A stretch of 64,000 bases of DNA, taken from assembly GCA_947095535.1 (NCBI GenBank), contig OX352774.1:69068416-69132415 (forward strand). The letters are read 5' to 3'. This document shows positions 36,458 through 48,180 of this stretch, one piece after another. Under the pieces are notes generated by a model that was not told the DNA's origin, did no database searches, and was given only the letters and a program-made list of their open reading frames with translations. Source of the stretch: Poecilobothrus nobilitatus (Eukaryota > Arthropoda > Insecta > Diptera > Dolichopodidae). Position numbers and translations under genes: made by a program. Position 1 is the first letter of the stretch. Every line of letters begins with the position of its first letter.

Positions 36458-37940
36458 GAACTGTGTTCTATAGATATATTTTCAACATATTTTCCCTATA
36501 TGCAAAATTTATAATTAGACAATTTTTTATTTAAGAAATAAATAAATATAGCACATGCCTAGGTAGTTTTTGTATTTAAAGAATTTTGAAAATTTTTAAT
36601 CAACGGTATTTGCATTATCAAAAATATTTCAACAATTTTATTTACAAAAACAAAACAAAAAAAAATAAAACATGTGACCATGAACGAATAATACATGAAT
36701 CCATATAAAAAATCACTTAATGGAATGACCTTTTTTTGTGTAGGCCTACATTTAACTACTATTATTTATTTATTTTCATCATATTACATCAAAATATTCA
36801 CAATAGATTATTATTTTTTTTTTTTTATTGACCATTTAACTAATATTAAATGGACAAATACAAGTTTTATCATTTTTGTTTATAATCAAATTAGATTTTT
36901 ATAATATGAAAAAATAAAAAAAAAAATAAAAAAAATGTGTAGAAAAAAATTTAATAATTATTGTGAGAAATAGGTACACAAAAAAAACACCATTGTAAAA
37001 ATTTGTGTCAATTCAAGGTTTTATAAAAATACTTTAAGTATATGTACGTACATACATATACAAATACAATTTAATATGAATGCGTGTTATATTCTTTTAA
37101 TTGTTATGTAAAATGTATTTTATAGTACCTAGGTATATAATATGTTTTACCTATTATTATAGGAATTTATTATTATATTGTTTTTACTGTCAAATAATTT
37201 TTCTATTTCATTTACAATGATTTTCAATTAAACTATTGTTTTTCTTTGTTGTTATTGTGAATTGATTTTTTTATTTTTCATTGGTATTTTTTTTTTTTCA
37301 ATGTAATTCTTTTCAAAATACACTTAATGTAAAATGTAAAATGATTAATTTTTTTTAATCAATATTATAAAATTAAATTGAAGTTATTTTTTTTTATTTT
37401 AATTAATCAAAAATGGTTTCGTTTTAGTATTTGTATATATAGAAAGATTTTCGAAAAAAATAAAAATTTGGAATCACTATTCACAATATAAAATTCATAT
37501 AAAAACTGGATCTCTGTACGTATGTACACATAGAAATGATTTTTATTTAAATTTTTTGTTGTTTTTCTCTGGTTCCATTCATAATGATGTTATTCGAGAT
37601 TTATAATAAAGATTTTTATAATACGGATATTTTGATTTTAAGAATTATATTATAATGTTTTGTTTTACAATTCTCTTTTTCAAAAAAAAATTTTGAAGGA
37701 AGTATAGGGCGTTTTTAGTAAATTTCAGTATCCCAGTTTACCGAGTTTTTCATCCTTTTTCTGCAAAGTGCCCTTCATTATTGTTTTTAATAATAATAAT
37801 TTATAAGTACAACCTATAATTTTGATATAGTCTCAAGTGTAAATAAAACTCTAATTTGGACATGTAACAATAATAATTTGATTTATCTTTGTTTGGCTGA
37901 CACTAACTTATCTAGGTTAAATTTCCTTTTAAGAGGGATG
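36458..37940. other. A+T-rich non-coding sequence
   Basis: No gene recognised. Confidence 0.55.
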
Positions 37941-38400
37941 GAATTACGAAAGACGTCATCACGTACAGATGTCATCGTTTTTTGCATTTTTTTTACTTAA
38001 CTTAAACAGTAGAACATTTCTTTATCTAAATAATGATAAAAGAACAAAAGCACCTACAAAATCATTGAAACCAGTTTTCCGGCAAACCTAATACATATAC
38101 CCTAATAAAAATTTTATTTTTTGACCAGAATACACAGAATTTTTTGATCAGCGTGACCTAAAAACCCCGTTTAGCGTGACCTAAAAAAATGCAAAATAAT
38201 TGATTTAAAAAAAAAATTGTTGTTCATTTTTAGACCACTAGACGGCGAAATCGCAAGCAATGATATATATTCTCGGAACCGTGACATCATGAAGTAGCGC
38301 TATGTGATGACTCCGTAACGTAACTCCTTCCTCCTTTTGAAAATTTCCCCCTAATCTATTCTAGCCTTAATGTTGCTGCAAGCAAATATTGTTTTCTGGA
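37941..38400. other. Less A+T-rich island, unidentified
   Basis: Composition is more balanced than the flanks. AGCGTGACCTAAAAA occurs twice at about 38149 and 38173. CCACTAGACGGCGA at about 38236 resembles the CTCF consensus (CCASYAGRKGGCRS) with two mismatches. No open frame of note. Possibly an old transposon or a regulatory element. Confidence 0.3.
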
Positions 38401-39398
38401 TACAATGTATTTTATTTACTTTTTTTATTTCTTCATTTAGTTAACACAGACAAACTAACTTCGCACTACTAAATGGGAAAAGTTAGAAGAGAGAGCGATA
38501 TTTTTTAACTCAAGATATTCATTTTTATTTTTTTGCCTAAATGCCTAAAAATATTTTCTTCCATCTTTTGAATGTGGTGTCCATTGAAAATACCATTTGG
38601 TTTTCTTTTATAACGTCTAAAATTCCGGCTTGTTCAATAAAGTTATCATTAAACGGGTTTCAAATTCAAAATTTCTGCTCGGATTCATTGTAGGGCCCTA
38701 CATCTACATAGTAGGAAAATATTGTTCGAAGTTTAATTCAAAATTTTTCAATTTGTTTAGTTTATTGTGCTTTTAAAACTTTCACTGAAAGTATAATTTT
38801 GTTTTCTTCAATAAAATTAATAAGCTGTGGGAATAAAGCAATGTTTCCACAACACAATTTTCTTCTAAAAATTAAAATATATTTTCTTCATGAATGCATT
38901 TACTTTATCACAGGTTTTGAGAAAGTTAGAATTAAAACCATATACCTGAAGATTTATGTGGTTATATTTATCGAAAATGTCGCAATGTTATGCTAATTTG
39001 CATAATCATATTTCTTTTGCAAAATATTGTGCGTAATCGGAATTTATTTCTGTTAAAACAATATCTACTTTCGTGCTTTCAATTCAAAGAGTCGAATAAT
39101 GAAATATATTAGACACAGTTCTTTTAAAATTCAATTTTTTGGTACTCATTTTAAGAAACACTGTAGACTATCTTATATAATTATGTAATAGGATTTATTT
39201 AAAATTTATGAAATAAATGAATGTAAATGACAGAAAAAATTAAAGAAAATTTGTAGAGTTCTAAATGTACCATTAGTTAGAGTTAGCAACAAAATTAATA
39301 GCAATAAGAAAATTGTAACACCCAAAAAAAAAAAAAAATTAACAAGCTGGTAATTAATACTTAATATTTTTTGAAAGAAAATAAAAATTTTAAATACA
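38401..39398. other. A+T-rich non-coding sequence
   Basis: No gene recognised. The minus frame 39206-39487 is low-complexity and runs into the inverted repeat. Confidence 0.55.
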
Positions 39399-40564
39399 TA
39401 AAAAGTTACCTTTAAAAAAAACATTAAATAAAAAAATACAAGTATGTACTTACGTACATATATGTGTGTATATTTCATTACCATCATTTATCTATCAAAA
39501 TAAAATAATAAAGATTTCTCAGAATTACTGAATTAAAAGTTCAATGAAATTTAAGATACGACTTGTTTTTTTTTTTTTTGTTTTTATTTCATTGTCACTA
39601 TTATGTCACATTAATTAATTAAACCACCCACCTGCATATATGATCACGAACAATAATGCAACGGAATTTTTTTTTTGGTTTTTAATATTTCAGAAAATAT
39701 AAAAATGAAAAAAAAAAAACATTTCTTGATTTATACATAAACGCCCTTAAAAAGAAATTGATATCATCTATAATTTAATCACAATTTCATTAAAATTTTC
39801 AAACTTATCTTAAATGTTTTACTGTTATTATCTTAATGTAATTCATTTGTCTTTTTCAATCAATCATTTACCTTTATATACTGATATACAGAAATATATG
39901 TATACATACATATATGTATATGTATATTGAAAATATAACTGAAAATTAATAGAAAGATATATACATATTAGCTAATTACTTTATTTCAATCGTGTCAGCC
40001 ATTTAAAAGATAACTTTCTTTTTTTTTTTGTTTTTTTTTTTTTATATTTAAAATATGTCGCACGAAATAAAGACAAGTTTCAATAAGTTTTCTTTTAAAA
40101 TTAAATACCATTAATAATTTTCAAATTGAATAAATCAAGTAAAAACCAACAACCTAAGATTATTTCGCAAATTAACAACATCAAAATGTAATTTTGCAAT
40201 TGATGCGCTAATTTATTGAAATTTACAGCAATCGCTAATTAAAATTTAGTAGAAACAACACAATTTTATTTATTTATTTTTTTTTTTGATCTGTTAAGAT
40301 ACGAATTAAAAGATAGTTTTGTTTTCTTGTTTTTTTTTTTGATTTTGTTATTATTTTAATTTGCCTAATAAATTGTAATTTACATTTATCTCTTTTATTT
40401 ATACATGATATTGCATTTAAACCGCTGTTTTGTTTTTCTATTATTTTTAAATTGCCTGCAATTTAGTTTTATATATTGATGTGTTACGTCTCCTTTTATA
40501 TGGTTACAACGAATTGATCTACTGTGTAAATCGAGGAATGAATATTGATATATATTTTATTTAT

Positions 40565-40735
40565 TCCCCTGCCACAGAAATGTGACAAGAAAATTTCACA
40601 GACGTACCTCTCCAGGTATGGTTGTAAATTCCTTAAGGGGGAATTATTCTTACGACGTGCGGGGAATTCGAACCTACACTCCCTTGGTGTTTACAACTTA
40701 TTTTATACGCTCCTATCTAATCAAATTTAGTTTAA
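40565..40735 (-). mobile_element. SINE family 1 copy, left arm, outer
   Basis: On the minus strand it reads GAGCGTATAAAATAAG, then a B box GGTTCGAATTCC, then the conserved GCACGTCGTAAG...CCCCCTTAAGG block, and ends near CACATTTCTGTGGCAGGGG. The A-box part is decayed (TGATTAGATAGGAGCG). The open frames over it are chance. Just upstream, 40774-40811 is a hairpin with 10-bp stems (CAATAAGGGG). Its loop, GGCATCGATGATCTAGTG, looks like a SINE head in the opposite orientation. Confidence 0.7.
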
Positions 40736-41820
40736 ATTCTTTAGATTTTTATTTATTTTTTTTGTACCTTCATCAATAAGGGGGGCATCGATGATCTAGT
40801 GCCCCTTATTGTTATATGAAAGTATCAGAAAAAAAAATAAAAATTTAAACAACTTTAATTTGGTTTTTAAAAGATGGAATCGCTTTTTTAAATAATCATA
40901 ATAAATCTTTAAATCAATGTTTTTTATTATTTTTGAAGAATAGTGATTTTATTTAATAGTTTTACCGTTTTACATTTTAAAAAAAAATCTTACCTAATAT
41001 TTTTCAAGTGGCCTTTTAAATTTTTTTTTTTTTTGGATTTTTAAACCATGTATGTATATCTAAAAGTGAAACCATCCGTACTGTAAGTCTGCAAATTAAA
41101 TTTATAATACAATAACTAAAGTAATTTTGAAACATATATGTACATATCTACTTTAATTTGTTTTAAAATTATACATATATATATGTGGAAAAAATGAGTA
41201 TAATATATAGGTAATGGATCAAGCCTATCAAACATTTTTAATTGATCTATAAGATACTTTATTGGTATATATATATTAAATTGTAAATATATAATTTTAT
41301 GAAATAACTATTCAATATAGTATCTTAAGTTTTTTTTAGTAGTTATACAATATAATATCAGTTTTTGTTAATTCAATTAATTTCGGTCGAATAGATTTTC
41401 ACGTTTTATCTATATATTATAATACCTAATAAAAAACTACATTTTTATCGAAAATTCAAACCTAGTGTTTTGTTTCGAAAAGAAAAGAAAACGCGTTTAA
41501 TTGTTTAAAGTCCAACACTATATAGGTATATATTATATGAGAAAAAGTTTTTTAGTGCTCATCTTATTTTGTGTCTTTCGAAAATCTTCTTTGTCCTAGC
41601 AAAACAAAAAAATCTAGTTAAAATGCATACCGCAAAGAAGACAAAAATCATTTTCAGAGTCTTGTATTTCAGAAAGTTTTAAATTGATATGAGAAAATTT
41701 TTTAGTTGCAGACATAAGACCTTTTCATAAACATCCTATATGACTATGCAATAGTCAAAACCACACATTTATAAACTACTGTAACTTTAGCTGAAATTTC
41801 ATAAACCAAAAATTTAAATC

Positions 41821-41989
41821 ATGGGGACTCGGTGGCCTAGTGGGTATAAGAGCGTATAAAATACGCTGTAAACACCGAGGGGATGTGGATTTGCATTCCA
41901 CACACGTCGTAAGAGTTATTCCCCCTTACGACATTTACAGCCACGCCTGAAAAGGAAAGGCTGTGTAATTTTGTTGTTACATTTATGTG
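41821..41989 (+). mobile_element. SINE family 1 copy, left arm, inner
   Basis: The head GGGGACTCGG is followed by an A box TGGCCTAGTGGG (41833-41844), a degraded B box GGATTTGCATTCC, and a perfect 8-bp stem GTCGTAAG/CTTACGAC. It then runs through GCCACGCCTGAAAAGG to ACATTTATGTG. The arm identity ends exactly here: the mirror copy continues GCAGGGAAATGC while this one continues TATTTATTTATT. The inverted-repeat breakpoint therefore lies inside the SINE tail. Confidence 0.75.
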
Positions 41990-42123
41990 TATTTATTTAT
42001 TTAGGCAGTTCTTAAGTAAACAAAAAAAAATTAAACACACGAAAAAAAATATGCATTCACAGCATTACGTTTCACGGTTGCATGGCATAATTATATTTTT
42101 TTTGTTTTGGTGCATTTCCCTGC
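41990..42123. other. 134-bp spacer of the inverted repeat
   Basis: Unique sequence between the arms. Its right part continues the SINE tail of the right arm (GCAGGG read on the minus strand). Its left part does not match any SINE tail in the window. Confidence 0.85.
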
Positions 42124-42292
42124 CACATAAATGTAACAACAAAATTACACAGCCTTTCCTTTTCAGGCGTGGCTGTAAATGTCGTAAGGGGGAATAACTC
42201 TTACGACGTGTGTGGAATGCAAATCCACATCCCCTCGGTGTTTACAGCGTATTTTATACGCTCTTATACCCACTAGGCCACCGAGTCCCCAT
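42124..42292 (-). mobile_element. SINE family 1 copy, right arm, inner
   Basis: Exact reverse-complement counterpart of 41821-41989, but its tail continues past the arm boundary into GCAGGGAAATG, matching the GTGGCAGGGG tail of the outer copy. It therefore looks like the more complete member of the pair. Confidence 0.75.
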
Positions 42293-43377
42293 GATTTAAA
42301 TTTTTGGTTTATGAAATTTCAGCTAAAGTTACAGTAGTTTATAAATGTGTGGTTTTGACTATTGCATAGTCATATAGGATGTTTATGAAAAGGTCTTATG
42401 TCTGCAACTAAAAAATTTTCTCATATCAATTTAAAACTTTCTGAAATACAAGACTCTGAAAATGATTTTTGTCTTCTTTGCGGTATGCATTTTAACTAGA
42501 TTTTTTTGTTTTGCTAGGACAAAGAAGATTTTCGAAAGACACAAAATAAGATGAGCACTAAAAAACTTTTTCTCATATAATATATACCTATATAGTGTTG
42601 GACTTTAAACAATTAAACGCGTTTTCTTTTCTTTTCGAAACAAAACACTAGGTTTGAATTTTCGATAAAAATGTAGTTTTTTATTAGGTATTATAATATA
42701 TAGATAAAACGTGAAAATCTATTCGACCGAAATTAATTGAATTAACAAAAACTGATATTATATTGTATAACTACTAAAAAAAACTTAAGATACTATATTG
42801 AATAGTTATTTCATAAAATTATATATTTACAATTTAATATATATATACCAATAAAGTATCTTATAGATCAATTAAAAATGTTTGATAGGCTTGATCCATT
42901 ACCTATATATTATACTCATTTTTTCCACATATATATATGTATAATTTTAAAACAAATTAAAGTAGATATGTACATATATGTTTCAAAATTACTTTAGTTA
43001 TTGTATTATAAATTTAATTTGCAGACTTACAGTACGGATGGTTTCACTTTTAGATATACATACATGGTTTAAAAATCCAAAAAAAAAAAAAATTTAAAAG
43101 GCCACTTGAAAAATATTAGGTAAGATTTTTTTTTAAAATGTAAAACGGTAAAACTATTAAATAAAATCACTATTCTTCAAAAATAATAAAAAACATTGAT
43201 TTAAAGATTTATTATGATTATTTAAAAAAGCGATTCCATCTTTTAAAAACCAAATTAAAGTTGTTTAAATTTTTATTTTTTTTTCTGATACTTTCATATA
43301 ACAATAAGGGGCACTAGATCATCGATGCCCCCCTTATTGATGAAGGTACAAAAAAAATAAATAAAAATCTAAAGAAT

Positions 43378-43548
43378 TTAAACTAAATTTGATTAGATAG
43401 GAGCGTATAAAATAAGTTGTAAACACCAAGGGAGTGTAGGTTCGAATTCCCCGCACGTCGTAAGAATAATTCCCCCTTAAGGAATTTACAACCATACCTG
43501 GAGAGGTACGTCTGTGAAATTTTCTTGTCACATTTCTGTGGCAGGGGA
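43378..43548 (+). mobile_element. SINE family 1 copy, right arm, outer
   Basis: Mirror copy of 40565-40735, with the B box GGTTCGAATTCC on the + strand and the same decayed A box. Confidence 0.7.
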
Positions 43549-44714
43549 ATAAATAAAATATATATCAATATTCATTCCTCGATTTACACAGTAGATCAAT
43601 TCGTTGTAACCATATAAAAGGAGACGTAACACATCAATATATAAAACTAAATTGCAGGCAATTTAAAAATAATAGAAAAACAAAACAGCGGTTTAAATGC
43701 AATATCATGTATAAATAAAAGAGATAAATGTAAATTACAATTTATTAGGCAAATTAAAATAATAACAAAATCAAAAAAAAAAACAAGAAAACAAAACTAT
43801 CTTTTAATTCGTATCTTAACAGATCAAAAAAAAAAATAAATAAATAAAATTGTGTTGTTTCTACTAAATTTTAATTAGCGATTGCTGTAAATTTCAATAA
43901 ATTAGCGCATCAATTGCAAAATTACATTTTGATGTTGTTAATTTGCGAAATAATCTTAGGTTGTTGGTTTTTACTTGATTTATTCAATTTGAAAATTATT
44001 AATGGTATTTAATTTTAAAAGAAAACTTATTGAAACTTGTCTTTATTTCGTGCGACATATTTTAAATATAAAAAAAAAAAAACAAAAAAAAAAAGAAAGT
44101 TATCTTTTAAATGGCTGACACGATTGAAATAAAGTAATTAGCTAATATGTATATATCTTTCTATTAATTTTCAGTTATATTTTCAATATACATATACATA
44201 TATGTATGTATACATATATTTCTGTATATCAGTATATAAAGGTAAATGATTGATTGAAAAAGACAAATGAATTACATTAAGATAATAACAGTAAAACATT
44301 TAAGATAAGTTTGAAAATTTTAATGAAATTGTGATTAAATTATAGATGATATCAATTTCTTTTTAAGGGCGTTTATGTATAAATCAAGAAATGTTTTTTT
44401 TTTTTCATTTTTATATTTTCTGAAATATTAAAAACCAAAAAAAAAATTCCGTTGCATTATTGTTCGTGATCATATATGCAGGTGGGTGGTTTAATTAATT
44501 AATGTGACATAATAGTGACAATGAAATAAAAACAAAAAAAAAAAAAACAAGTCGTATCTTAAATTTCATTGAACTTTTAATTCAGTAATTCTGAGAAATC
44601 TTTATTATTTTATTTTGATAGATAAATGATGGTAATGAAATATACACACATATATGTACGTAAGTACATACTTGTATTTTTTTATTTAATGTTTTTTTTA
44701 AAGGTAACTTTTTA

Positions 44715-45240
44715 ATAGATATATATAGATATATATATATAGATTGTCAGTAGCAGTGTCATTATTTAAATTTTTTTTCAAAATTGTTCATAATTTTCAT
44801 AAACAACGGCTGTCAAAAATGATATGATTGCCCTGTGATTATAGTCTTACTACAAAAATGAATCACCATATCGTGAAATTTCGCTGTTATAGGATGTTTA
44901 TGAAAAGGCCTATAAGTATACAATACTTTAAAACCTTTATATACTGGGTGTCCGAAACTCAAAGGTCACGAAGAAGGAGGTGATAGGGAAGTTCATAACA
45001 AGGAAAAAATTATTCTAGAGGGGGGAATTTCTAACGGTTTCTGAGATAACAGCCTTCAAAGTAATTTTGTTAACTTTTTAAAGAAGCAACAACATTTTTG
45101 CCCCTGTATGATATAGAACGTTCGTTTAAGTGTCGGCAGCTAGCTAAAATTATGATTTTTCACATTAATATTCGAACTTTTATTTACCTTTCATAATTGA
45201 AGAGTTACAAGGTTTTAATTATGAAAAATATTGATAATTG
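44715..45240. mobile_element. Fragments of one or more DNA transposons
   Basis: TATAGGATGTTTATGAAAAGG at 44888-44908 is a third exact copy of a 21-bp block that also occurs in each arm of the inverted repeat (42373-42393 and its mirror at 41720-41740). At about 44945, TACTGGGTGTCCGAAACTC followed by GAGATAACAGCCTTCAAAG looks like one terminus of a DNA transposon. I found no opposite end. Confidence 0.35.
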
Positions 45241-46211
45241 TCACTGTTTTTATAAAATAACTGTAATTTTTGCATAAAAAACCGGAATTGGTGTATCAAT
45301 TTTATTTCATTTTCAAAATCACCAATTCCTCAGCTTCAATTTAAGTTAAAACATTTTTCTCTTATCTATATAAGTATCTCTTATCTATATTTATGTATAA
45401 TTGGTCATAAGTTCCATGGAATTCTTATCTCTATTTCAATCGAACTTAAACTCATTTAAAACTGTACTTCACTTCTATGAAACTTAAGTCCATTTATGTG
45501 GATACAAGCTTCATGACAGTTAAATCATCCCACTCTAAAAGATACATCCATTTACAAAAAAAATAATTGTAAATATTTTAATCCTTAATTTTAATTTTTG
45601 TTTTTATTGGTATAACATTTATCTGCTTTATCTCATTTAATCTACCGTAATTTAATAAATATTACAAAAGTCAAGTTTTACTCTTATTTCCAACAAAACT
45701 CTATTTAAGACTCTATATAAGACACATCTAAAAAGCATACAAAAACTACTGCAGATTAAAAATCAAAAACCATTAACAAAGTTAATTTATGTTAACTAAA
45801 TAAAATATTAAGCCTTGATAATTTATTAGTTTAAATAAAACTTTAAATTTAGTTTTTAACTTTAATATTATTTTAGTGTTAATTAAATTTCAGGTTTTTA
45901 CTTTAATTTTAAAGATACCTTATTGAGTATCTTAATAAATTTAATACTAAAATAGATTTTAAAAGTAAATTAAAAGGGGGAGAAATTAAACTCTTATTAC
46001 ATAAGTACACATGTATGTATATATAATATGTACTTATTTACATACATATTTAAAAATTGACAATAATTATATAATATAAACAATAAAAAAGTTTTTGATT
46101 TATTTTATATTTTTAATCCATAAGTATATACTGCTAATTAAATCTAAATATAAATTAAGTTATTGTCAGCTCTAAAATCATTTGCAAATTTAAAAAAAAA
46201 AATCATGTTAT
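45241..46211. other. A+T-rich non-coding sequence
   Basis: No gene recognised. Confidence 0.55.
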
Positions 46212-46824
46212 TTAACCCTTTCGAAACACGTTGTACATATATATATACCACAAAATGTTTAAACATCTTTAAAAATTACCTACAAAATTCATGTAAATCG
46301 GTTGAAATTTGTACCAATACGTTGGTTAAACGCTTGAATGATCCACTCTGATATAAATCGGCAAAAAATGTCTTTCAAAATATTTTTAGTAACATGACGG
46401 AGTTTTTGATCGAGAAAGATATGAAAACAACAGCTGCTTGTACATTATCCAAGCGATTTTGCCGGGTCTAAAGTCAAATCACAATCAGGAATTAAATATT
46501 TTTCAATTAAAGGTTCTGTGAGACGGCGTTATATTAATTGCAGTATACAAAAAATACAATCGTAAATCAAGATGAATGGATTACCAAATACCATTGTGCA
46601 AAAAATGTTGCTAAAAATATGTACCTAACTATTAATTTTTTATTTTAGTGCACCACTCAACATCTCAACTAGTAAATTGTTTTACCACTACTCTCCGAGT
46701 AAGAGTATTTTCCCTTTTGGAGGATCAAATTGTTCCAAATATATAGACGACCAAAAACCTTTTTGAAAATAAAAAAAATGGTCCTATTTCATCACTTTTA
46801 CGAATTGCGTGTCGAAAGGGTTAA
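46212..46824. mobile_element. piggyBac-type MITE with TTAA target sites
   Basis: TTAA at 46212-46215 is followed by CCCTTTCGAAACACG. The right end is GCGTGTCGAAAGGG followed by TTAA at 46821-46824. The terminal inverted repeats match over CCCTTTCGA and then CACG with a small offset. TTAA duplication plus CCCTTT-type termini is diagnostic of the piggyBac superfamily. The 605-bp interior has no transposase. The open frames 46163-46351 and 46730-46921 merely overlap its ends. Confidence 0.8.
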
Positions 46825-47935
46825 ACTATATATGTATGTACATAACATGACGGTATGTTTAATATGGTGTAAAAAAAAATTAAATTCAATAAAATGGGGA
46901 AAAACAAAAAAAAAATTTTAAAAAGTTATTGTGACATGAAATTATAGGATAGTCATTTTGTTTAGATACATATATTTATATTATATATGTATCTTTAGAT
47001 TTATTTTATTAAGAGCAGTTTCTTTTATCTAATTTTTTACATTTATTGTTGTTATTTAAATCAACAATATTATTATTAAATCTAATCGTTTAATTTTTTT
47101 GATTAAATCACAAGACAGTTGGAAAACAAAAATTTTAAAAGAGTTTAATTGTATGTAAATAAAAAAAAAAGGAAAATTTCATTCCAATTGAAATATTTTT
47201 TTTGTATTGCAGATTTACTGAAAATGAATAATTGGGATTTGATGATTTTAATAAGTCGATTTATTTATTTTTTACTTTTTTTTTTTTTTTTGTAATTTAT
47301 ATAATTTATAGTAAAATTCATTTTAGCTTAAAGGTGGTACCATTTATCTCCTTATTATAAAATAAAAATTTAATATCTATAATCTTGTATAGTTTTTAAT
47401 ATGTATGTATTATAATCTCTAAAGTATTTAATATAGTATTTAACTTTTATATTATTAAAATTTAATACAATGATAATAATAATAAATATATTTAATGTAT
47501 ATAATATGTAATATATATACAGAGTTTATAGAGAAGTTCAAAATTGTAGAGTATATAAGTATAAATAATAGGTAAATTTATTAATTTAAAAAATTAATAA
47601 CTTTTATACTAACAAAATGTAACATAAATTGATACAAATAGTTAAAGATTTGTTTTGTTTTTAAATTTATGTTATTATTTCTATAATTGAAAATTCTTTA
47701 GGGAAAATATTAAAATATTGCTATACTTTGTTCCTATTATTCCTAAAAAAGTTTAATAAAATTGATTAAGTCTATAAGTTATTTACTAATTTTGGGTACA
47801 CAATTCGGAAGTTATTATAAAGAAATATTTTTATATATCTTTTTTTTTTTATAAATTCGAATTTAAATTCGAAAGTTAATCAATTTAATACTAAATTTTT
47901 TAGTATGTTGTTGTTCTTTGATAGGAGATATAGGG
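46825..47935. other. A+T-rich non-coding sequence with an 18-bp palindrome
   Basis: No gene recognised. 47856-47873 is a perfect 18-bp palindrome (TTCGAATTT and its reverse complement). Confidence 0.55.
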
Positions 47936-48180
47936 GATTATCTTTTACCTATAGTTCCTGTAATCCGTTGTGCACCTCTACTTCATGAAACGGTCGTTAA
48001 TCAGCTCAATGAATGAATGCCCCTAAATAATCGAAAGATTATCCCCTGGTGAAGTGGACATTTCGGAAAAATTTTCCCACTAATTCTCTCTCAAATTTTC
48101 CTCATTATAGGGATTCCAACATCAAGTATTGGTAAAATACGTATAGTATCGCCTCTGCCTCTTACCCGAAATCTCTTTGT
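47936..48180. other. Less A+T-rich island, unidentified
   Basis: Markedly more balanced composition, with AGGGGATTATCTTT at about 47950 and its imperfect inverted partner GAAAGATTATCCCCT at about 48041. No open frame relates to a protein I recognise. A fragment of a transposon untranslated region is possible. Confidence 0.35.

Larger units (their letters stand above)
39399..41989 (+). repeat. Left arm of a 5.3-kb inverted repeat
   Basis: This 2591-bp arm is the reverse complement of 42124-44714; paired positions sum to 84113. I checked many places along it. All matched, including four homopolymer tracts of 11, 12, 13 and 14 bases whose lengths agree exactly. The outer edge is at 39399 (a mismatch follows at 39398/44715). 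The inner edge is within a SINE tail at 41989. The arm contains a SINE family 1 copy on each strand and otherwise A+T-rich non-coding DNA. Confidence 0.93.
42124..44714 (-). repeat. Right arm of a 5.3-kb inverted repeat
   Basis: Reverse complement of 39399-41989, with no difference found in the stretches compared. The outer end reads AAAGGTAACTTTTTA and then diverges into ATAGATATATATAG. There is no convincing target-site duplication at the outer ends. Confidence 0.93.

Noticed and set aside
40545..43568. Identical 61- and 65-codon frames on opposite strands
   Set aside because: They are the two copies of the same SINE sequence in the inverted repeat, not a gene pair.
39399..44714. Large transposon with 2.6-kb terminal inverted repeats
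   Set aside because: No transposase in arms or spacer and no target-site duplication at the outer ends; an inverted duplication or artefact fits better.
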